A stretch of 10,497 bases of DNA from Eubacterium sp. UBA4343. Lineage in GTDB: Bacteria; Bacillota; Clostridia; Lachnospirales; Lachnospiraceae. Positions 6,246-10,497 of this stretch are shown in pieces (position 1 is the stretch's first letter; every line of letters begins with the position of its first letter). The notes beneath the pieces are model-generated. The model was not told where the DNA came from and did no database searches. It was given only the letters and a program-made list of their open reading frames with translations. The DNA lies in assembly GCA_002394235.1 (NCBI GenBank), contig DGTF01000027.1:50834-61330 (forward strand). The letters are read 5' to 3'. A program made the position numbers and the translations under genes.

Positions 6246-8636
6246 TTGAACTATCTTGATTATACTGTACGGAAAGCCCGGGAGGGAGAGGAGGATCTTC
6301 AGACAGATCTGCTGATTCTGTTTCTCCTGGATGGGGAAATGACGGTACGGTATTATGGAGAGGAAATTCACATGTGCCGGGATGATATTCTGCTGATAAA
6401 TCCCGGCACAGAATATGTAATGGATCATGCGCACAGCGCGCTGTATGGTGTGGCTTCCTACTCTGCTTCTCTTACCGCACAGATCATGGGAGGCAGAACA
6501 CTGAGCATGTACGCGGATTCGGTCAATGACACCCTTCATTCCTACCAGGACATTCGTGAGATTCTTATTGACCTTACGGCTGATTATACTTACCGCAGAC
6601 ACCAGACAGATGCCCGGAAGGCAAGCCTTCTGCTTAAGCTGCTGGATCATCTGATTGAGAACTATTCTGTCCGCCAGAGCAGTGACGATCTGAAGGAAGG
6701 AGAGTCAGATGTAAGGATGCAGCAGATGATGCAGTATATCATCAGCCACATCAATGAGGAGGTTAACCTGTCCGCGCTTGCAGAGCAGATGTATGTTTCA
6801 GCGTCTACCCTGTCGAGAATATTCAGGAAAAAAACGGGTGTCTATTTTGCGGATTATGTCATGCAGCTGCGGGTGAGGTCGTCTCTGAGACTGCTGAATT
6901 ATTCGGACCAGAATCTGACGCAGATTGCCATGAACTGCGGCTTTTCCAATTCTGCATCCTTCAGCAGGGCTTTTCGAAAGATCATGCATATGTCACCTTC
7001 GGAATATCGTGACAGAAACAGAGAGAATGCCAGAAAAGATGAAAAGCATCAGATAGAGGAAGAACAGGAAATCCGGCAGAAGCTTCTGGAAAAGGGATAT
7101 CAGGAGAGCAGCGGGGAACGGAAGTGCCATATTTCGTTGGACCAGACGGAGGTGATTCCGGAAGAGTATGAACGGGTATGGGATAAGGCTGTCAACATAG
7201 GATCCCTGTACAGCATGACAAATGCTAATATCCAGTTTCATGTTCTGCATCTTCAGGAACATCTTCACTTTTCGATCATACGGCTGTGGAATATTTTCTC
7301 GGTAAAGACACAGGTGTCTGACGGAAAAAGTCTTGGACAGTATAATTTTGATATTATCAATCAAGCCCTTGATTTTCTGGTAAAGAATCATCTGCGTCCG
7401 TTTCTGGATTTTGGCAGAAGACCGGATACCGCTATCCGAACCGGCGGAGAAACGGTCTATTATAATGAGGAATATATTCTTTTTGAATCGAGAGAGATCT
7501 GGGAGGATATTCTGTCCTCTTTTATAGAAAATATTGTAAACCGATATGACCAGCAGGAGGTTTCGAGGTGGATCTTTGAGCTTTCCTATGATAGTTTTCA
7601 TCAGGGAAATTCTGCTCTGTATCAGGACTCGCATTATGATTTTTTTCAGGCATGGGAAACCATGTACCGGCTTGTCAAGGCATCGATACCGGAGGCTGAG
7701 ATTGGCGGGACATCCTCAGTCATTGACAATGATATCGCGTTTAATACTGAATTTTACAGAAAATGCGTGGAGAATCATTGCGTTCCCGATTTCGCGTCAT
7801 TTCTTCTTTTCCCTTATGAGAATAAGGGAGGTGCGCCTTATCTGACCGCGAACCCGGATATGGAAGTGGAGCAGGTACTCCGGATACGGCAGATGATGCA
7901 GGATTGCGGAATCGGTGACCGGAAGCTTTATATTACGGAATGGAATAACACGATCGCGAATCGCAATTTTCTCAATGATTCCTGCTTTCGTTCCGCGTAT
8001 CTCGCAGCGGGGGTTATCGATTTGTGGGGCAAAACGGACTTGCTGTGTGTCATGGGAGGAACGGATTGGGTCAGCAGTTATTTTGATACAAACAGGGTGA
8101 TTAACGGAGGTGTCGGACTGCTCACAAAAGATACGATCCGAAAGCCGGCTTTCTTTGCGCTTGCTTTCTTAAACGACCTGGGTCCGCAGTTTCTTTCACG
8201 AGGTAAGAATTACATCATCACCAGAAATGAGAAAAATGAGCTGATTATCCTGTTCCATCATTTTTCATGGTTTCGAAAGGGAATGATCCCGGGAGATGAA
8301 CAGGTGGATCTGGATAAGGTTCGGAAGATTCGTTTTGAGGATGAGAAACCTCTGAAGATTCAACTGAACCTGCTGCACATGGATCCGTCTGGAGTATATG
8401 CGATCAAAAACCGCCGCCTGAATACAAGAAGCGGCAGTCTCCTGGACAAGTGGAAGCATCTTGGCTTTGAGAGTGATCTGACGAGAGAGGAAATCAAATA
8501 TCTTCAGGCAGTCAGCGTCCCGGAGATTGAACTGGAAAGAGGGAGTACGGACACGGAGGGTACTCTGAAAATTACGGTAGAACTGGATGCTCAGGAGGTT
8601 GTTCTGATGCATATCTATCGAAGAAGAAAAAACTGA
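6246..8636 (+). CDS. AraC-type regulator fused to a GH39-like glycosidase domain
   Basis: A 796-residue hybrid. Residues ~1-75 form an AraC-type cupin (for example DDILLINPG at 46-54). Residues ~155-255 are a full AraC HTH (NLSALAEQMYVSASTLSRIF, then LTQIAMNCGFSNSASFSRAF, then MSPSEYR). After a charged, helical linker (~258-290), residues ~295-790 resemble GH39 (beta-xylosidase/iduronidase clan): RLWNIFS, DFASFLLFPYE, the nucleophile motif ITEWN with Glu565, and GGVGLLT...RKPAFFALAFLNDLG. The acid/base motif, normally FExWNEP, reads FELSYDS at 444-450, so the catalytic Glu-Pro is lost. No signal peptide is seen, as expected for a cytoplasmic protein. The start is TTG, with GGAG 11 bases upstream inside the end of galE; it keeps the cupin whole, whereas later ATGs cut it. 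Inference: the GH39 fold now serves as a sugar sensor rather than an enzyme. Confidence 0.88.
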   Translation: MNYLDYTVRKAREGEEDLQTDLLILFLLDGEMTVRYYGEEIHMCRDDILLINPGTEYVMDHAHSALYGVASYSASLTAQIMGGRTLSMYADSVNDTLHSYQDIREILIDLTADYTYRRHQTDARKASLLLKLLDHLIENYSVRQSSDDLKEGESDVRMQQMMQYIISHINEEVNLSALAEQMYVSASTLSRIFRKKTGVYFADYVMQLRVRSSLRLLNYSDQNLTQIAMNCGFSNSASFSRAFRKIMHMSPSEYRDRNRENARKDEKHQIEEEQEIRQKLLEKGYQESSGERKCHISLDQTEVIPEEYERVWDKAVNIGSLYSMTNANIQFHVLHLQEHLHFSIIRLWNIFSVKTQVSDGKSLGQYNFDIINQALDFLVKNHLRPFLDFGRRPDTAIRTGGETVYYNEEYILFESREIWEDILSSFIENIVNRYDQQEVSRWIFELSYDSFHQGNSALYQDSHYDFFQAWETMYRLVKASIPEAEIGGTSSVIDNDIAFNTEFYRKCVENHCVPDFASFLLFPYENKGGAPYLTANPDMEVEQVLRIRQMMQDCGIGDRKLYITEWNNTIANRNFLNDSCFRSAYLAAGVIDLWGKTDLLCVMGGTDWVSSYFDTNRVINGGVGLLTKDTIRKPAFFALAFLNDLGPQFLSRGKNYIITRNEKNELIILFHHFSWFRKGMIPGDEQVDLDKVRKIRFEDEKPLKIQLNLLHMDPSGVYAIKNRRLNTRSGSLLDKWKHLGFESDLTREEIKYLQAVSVPEIELERGSTDTEGTLKITVELDAQEVVLMHIYRRRKN

Positions 8637-8652
8637 GATACGGTTTGCCGAT

Positions 8653-8700
8653 AAAAGGCCGCGCAAGAGATGATGATCATTTCTTGCACGGCCTTTTTTT
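8653..8700 (+). terminator. Strong intrinsic terminator after the gal/AraC-GH39 block
   Basis: A long stem with a tiny loop: AAAAGGCCG, a C-A mismatch, GCAAGAGATGAT, then the matching ATCATTTCTTGC and CGGCCTTTT, followed by a T-run at 8694-8700. It begins 17 bases after the stop of the hybrid regulator. The A-run on the other side gives a weaker T-run on the minus strand, so it may work in both directions. Confidence 0.93.
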
Positions 8701-8882
8701 GACGCCTTTCTGATGCAAGTAAATGCATGAAAAATGTAAGGATAAGGAAAGCTTACAGGCAATGATTCAGGTAAACTGTAACCATAAAAGCTGATGCGCA
8801 GGAAAACATCAGCGAGAAAGACCGGTCTTTTCAGATGATTCATTAGCAGTGTGACTTTTTTCTGAGGGATTCAGAAATCAGG

Positions 8883-8902
8883 CTGCCCCGCTTGCGGGGC
8901 AG
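8883..8902. other. Perfect GC hairpin upstream of the promoter-like region
   Basis: An 8-bp stem (CTGCCCCG/CGGGGCAG) with a CTTG loop. No T-run follows on either strand. It could be a protein-binding site or the end of a short transcript from upstream. Confidence 0.45.
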
Positions 8903-8905
8903 AAA

Positions 8906-8947
8906 CTGAAATATTATCAATGCATATAGTATTATTATAGATATAAT
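8906..8947 (+). promoter_or_regulatory. Candidate promoter(s) for the deglycosidase-like operon
   Basis: CTGAAA at 8906-8911, 18 bases, TATTAT at 8930-8935 is one candidate. A perfect TATAAT at 8942-8947 is another -10, but without a good -35 and only 23 bases before the start codon. Weak -35 elements would suit activation by a regulator. Confidence 0.42.
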
Positions 8948-8970
8948 CACGTGGATGAAGGAGGACAATT

Positions 8971-9843
8971 ATGTATACATACAACAAAAAAGGGCCAAAA
9001 CGTGGAGTGGCACTATACAGCTATTCGGCGGAATTCGGTCTCACAAAGACACTGGAGGATTGCTTCGAGGATGTGCATGACATGGGTGCGCATGGTATCG
9101 AAATTCTGGCAAATACACATATTGAGAATTATCCCTATCCGACGGATGAGTGGGTGGAGAACTGGTTCCGGCTTTGCGATAAGTACGAAATCGTTCCGGT
9201 TGAGTATGGAAACTGGATTGATTCGCATGTCCTTGGAGACAGAGATCTTACCACAGAAGAAGCCGTGGAAATGCTCAAGCGTGACATCCGTCTGGCACAC
9301 CGCCTTGGTTTTACGGTAATGCGTACCAAGATGCCGGTAATCAATGATCTTCTGGAGCCTGTTCTGAACTGGAGGGAAATTATCAAGGGAGCACTTCCTC
9401 TGGCAGAGGAACTGAATATAAAAATGTGCCCGGAGATACATAATCCATCGAATCTGAAGGGAAAGCTTGTGACGGATTTTGTAGATTTCATCAAGGAGAC
9501 GGGAACAAAGAACTTCGGACTCAATATTGATTTCTCGGTATTCCGCACTACATTTGGTGAGGGAGAATGGAGGGATCCAAATTACACGCCGAACAAACCG
9601 GAGGATATTATTCCGCTGCTCCCATATATCTACTGCTGCCATGCAAAGTTTATTCATATGAGCGATGATTTTGAGGAGACAACGATTCCGTATCCGGAGA
9701 TCATCAAGGTGATGACCGAAAATGGATATGACGGATATCTTCTGAGCGAATATGAAGGCGCTGATAAATACGAAGATGGATATGAGGTTGGACAGACACT
9801 GAGAAAACAGCACATCATGCTGAAAAATCTTCTCGGAGACTAA
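8971..9843 (+). CDS. Sugar isomerase/epimerase-like TIM-barrel protein, probable C-glycoside deglycosidase alpha subunit
   Basis: A 290-residue protein of the AP_endonuc_2 / xylose-isomerase-like barrel family. Visible metal ligands at the ends of late strands are Glu155 (CPEIHNP), Asp187 (GLNIDFS), His224 (CCHAKF) and Glu260 (LSEYEG), the usual E-D-H-E set for Mn2+ or similar. His157, two residues after the first ligand, is a candidate catalytic base. AAGGAGG lies 6 bases before the ATG. The key evidence is the partner: 12 bases downstream is a DUF6379-type gene, the pairing seen in C-glycoside deglycosidases (DgpC/DgpB of the puerarin pathway, DfgAB of Eubacterium cellulosolvens). Those cleave the C-C bond of 3-oxo-C-glucosides by elimination. 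The substrate is not readable here; another 3-keto sugar reaction or a plain isomerase remains possible. Confidence 0.8.
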   Translation: MYTYNKKGPKRGVALYSYSAEFGLTKTLEDCFEDVHDMGAHGIEILANTHIENYPYPTDEWVENWFRLCDKYEIVPVEYGNWIDSHVLGDRDLTTEEAVEMLKRDIRLAHRLGFTVMRTKMPVINDLLEPVLNWREIIKGALPLAEELNIKMCPEIHNPSNLKGKLVTDFVDFIKETGTKNFGLNIDFSVFRTTFGEGEWRDPNYTPNKPEDIIPLLPYIYCCHAKFIHMSDDFEETTIPYPEIIKVMTENGYDGYLLSEYEGADKYEDGYEVGQTLRKQHIMLKNLLGD

Positions 9844-9855
9844 GGAGGTGTAGAG

Positions 9856-10299
9856 ATGGAAAAGCAGGTAATTCAGTCCGTTGGATTCAGAAATATTAAA
9901 GATGCAGAAGGTAAGACGACAGGTTTTCAGTTTAAGGTTCGGCTTCCGTATTACAGAGGAATTTTTCTCTCTCAGATCCGGCCGGGTACATTATTTATCG
10001 ATGGCGAGAAGATCGAAAAGGATCGTATCACTTGGGTGATCAATGGAGAAGAGTATACAAATGAGGAGATGCGGACAAATTATCAGGTGCACTGGTCGGT
10101 GACAAAGCCGGCAGTACTGAAGGTGAAAAAGGAAGGGGGCCTTGCACAGGGCTATCACGATCTGAAGTATGGCTTCTGCTTTACCTCTTCTTATATGCCA
10201 CCGATCATACAGGCCAATCTGGATCCGGATCAGGAAAACATGGTATATATGCCCGAGTTTGGACATCATGTGAATGAACGGCATCTTCTGATTGTATGA
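9856..10299 (+). CDS. DUF6379-type small subunit, probable C-glycoside deglycosidase beta subunit
   Basis: 147 residues, mostly beta-strand by eye. It shows the family pattern: RLPYYRGIFLSQI near 29-41, a DGEKI turn near 50-54, a central VHWSVTKPAVLKV stretch (~78-90), a GGL...GYHDLKYGF segment (~94-107), and SSYMPP (~111-116). There is no signal peptide or membrane helix. In characterised C-glycoside deglycosidases this small beta-sandwich subunit binds the TIM-barrel subunit and is needed for activity. The ribosome binding site AAGGAGGTG begins inside the stop codon of the upstream gene, 5 bases before the ATG, so the pair is translationally linked, as expected for an obligate complex. The family name comes from pattern recognition, not a database search. 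Confidence 0.78.
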   Translation: MEKQVIQSVGFRNIKDAEGKTTGFQFKVRLPYYRGIFLSQIRPGTLFIDGEKIEKDRITWVINGEEYTNEEMRTNYQVHWSVTKPAVLKVKKEGGLAQGYHDLKYGFCFTSSYMPPIIQANLDPDQENMVYMPEFGHHVNERHLLIV

Positions 10300-10497
10300 G
10301 ACGCAGCAGATTCTTTGATCAGACAGAGGAGATGTAACAGATTCTCAGATCAGACAGAGGAGATGTAATAGATTCTCAGATCAGATAAATGAGATAGAAC
10401 AGTTTTTCAGAACAGACAGACCAATCAGATACGATAGAGAACGAAAGTACACAGATCTGACAGGGTGTGAGATCAACGAGATAAAACACGCTGCGCG
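10300..10497. other. Non-coding CAGA-rich region at the right edge
   Basis: 198 bases after the small subunit gene with no supported gene or clear T-run terminator. The first two thirds are the tandem repeat; the rest keeps the same CAGA/GATA-rich character and is cut by the window edge. Confidence 0.5.
10307..10430 (+). repeat. 31-bp tandem repeat, three clear units plus a decayed fourth
   Basis: Units at 10307-10337, 10338-10368 and 10369-10399, and a partial match at 10400-10430. The core of each is AGATTCTYAGATCAGACAG or close to it. Units 1 and 2 differ at two positions; unit 3 differs from unit 2 at about six; unit 4 matches only over its first ~20 bases. Units 1 and 2 end in GAGGAGATGTAA. 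Confidence 0.85.

Larger units (their letters stand above)
8701..8970. other. Structured intergenic leader before the deglycosidase-like operon
   Basis: 270 bases between a strong terminator and the next start, with no supported gene. It holds an inverted repeat GCTGATG/CATCAGC (8790-8796 and 8807-8813), the palindrome AAAGACCGGTCTTT (8817-8830), and the perfect hairpin CTGCCCCG-CTTG-CGGGGCAG (8883-8902), then an AT-rich promoter-like stretch. I recognise no known riboswitch class. Confidence 0.5.

Noticed and set aside
5586..6650. 354-residue open frame on the minus strand
   Set aside because: It lies antisense to galE and the AraC-GH39 gene, both clearly coding; the translation shows no family motif and no ribosome binding site.
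8723..8794. 23-codon open frame with two Cys in the leader of the deglycosidase-like operon
   Set aside because: It has no Shine-Dalgarno, no recognisable sequence, and a length expected by chance; a leader peptide cannot be supported.
9013..9813. 266-residue open frame on the minus strand
   Set aside because: It is a shadow of the TIM-barrel gene, whose metal-site motifs and ribosome binding site establish the plus strand as coding.
10307..10399. TRAP-like (GAG/TAG triplet) RNA-binding repeats
   Set aside because: The triplets lack the regular 2-3 base spacing and number, and no tryptophan genes are nearby.
10307..10430. CRISPR array
   Set aside because: The 31-base units are directly adjacent with no unique spacers, so this is a tandem repeat, not an array.

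Overview
The window looks like a chromosomal segment of an anaerobic, gut-type Firmicute, most likely Clostridia/Lachnospiraceae. This rests on strong AAGGAGG-type ribosome binding sites, about 50% GC, the Leloir genes next to AraC-family regulators, and the protein families themselves. It is an inference; no marker gene such as rRNA is present.

Left part (1-2610): a copper-exporting P1B-type ATPase (copA), cut by the left edge inside its N-terminal HMA domain. Its reading frame runs on without a stop into a CopZ-like copper chaperone domain. A near-ideal Shine-Dalgarno and an in-frame ATG sit exactly at the start of that domain, so a free chaperone could be made from the same frame. Two hairpins follow, between copA and a convergent regulator gene.

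Middle part (2561-8701): a minus-strand AraC-family regulator is divergent from galK (galactokinase). galK is followed by galE (UDP-glucose 4-epimerase), and 6 bases after galE comes a gene for an unusual hybrid: an AraC-type regulator (cupin plus HTH) with a C-terminal GH39-like glycosidase domain whose acid/base motif is degenerate. A strong terminator closes this block. No galT is present. GalE carries Cys at the residue that controls whether N-acetylated sugars fit (Tyr299 in E. coli), so it may also handle UDP-GlcNAc/UDP-GalNAc.

Right part (8701-10497): a structured intergenic leader precedes a two-gene operon. The first gene is a TIM-barrel 'sugar phosphate isomerase/epimerase' protein with an E-D-H-E metal site. 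The second is a small DUF6379-type protein. This pairing is the alpha/beta architecture of C-glycoside deglycosidases (DgpC/DgpB, DfgAB, CGD), the enzymes that cleave 3-oxo C-glycosides of plant flavonoids. The window ends in about 200 bases of non-coding, CAGA-rich DNA with a 31-bp tandem repeat.

Taken together, the locus joins galactose handling, a glycoside-sensing regulator and a probable keto-glycoside cleaving enzyme. The functional link between the last two is a hypothesis.
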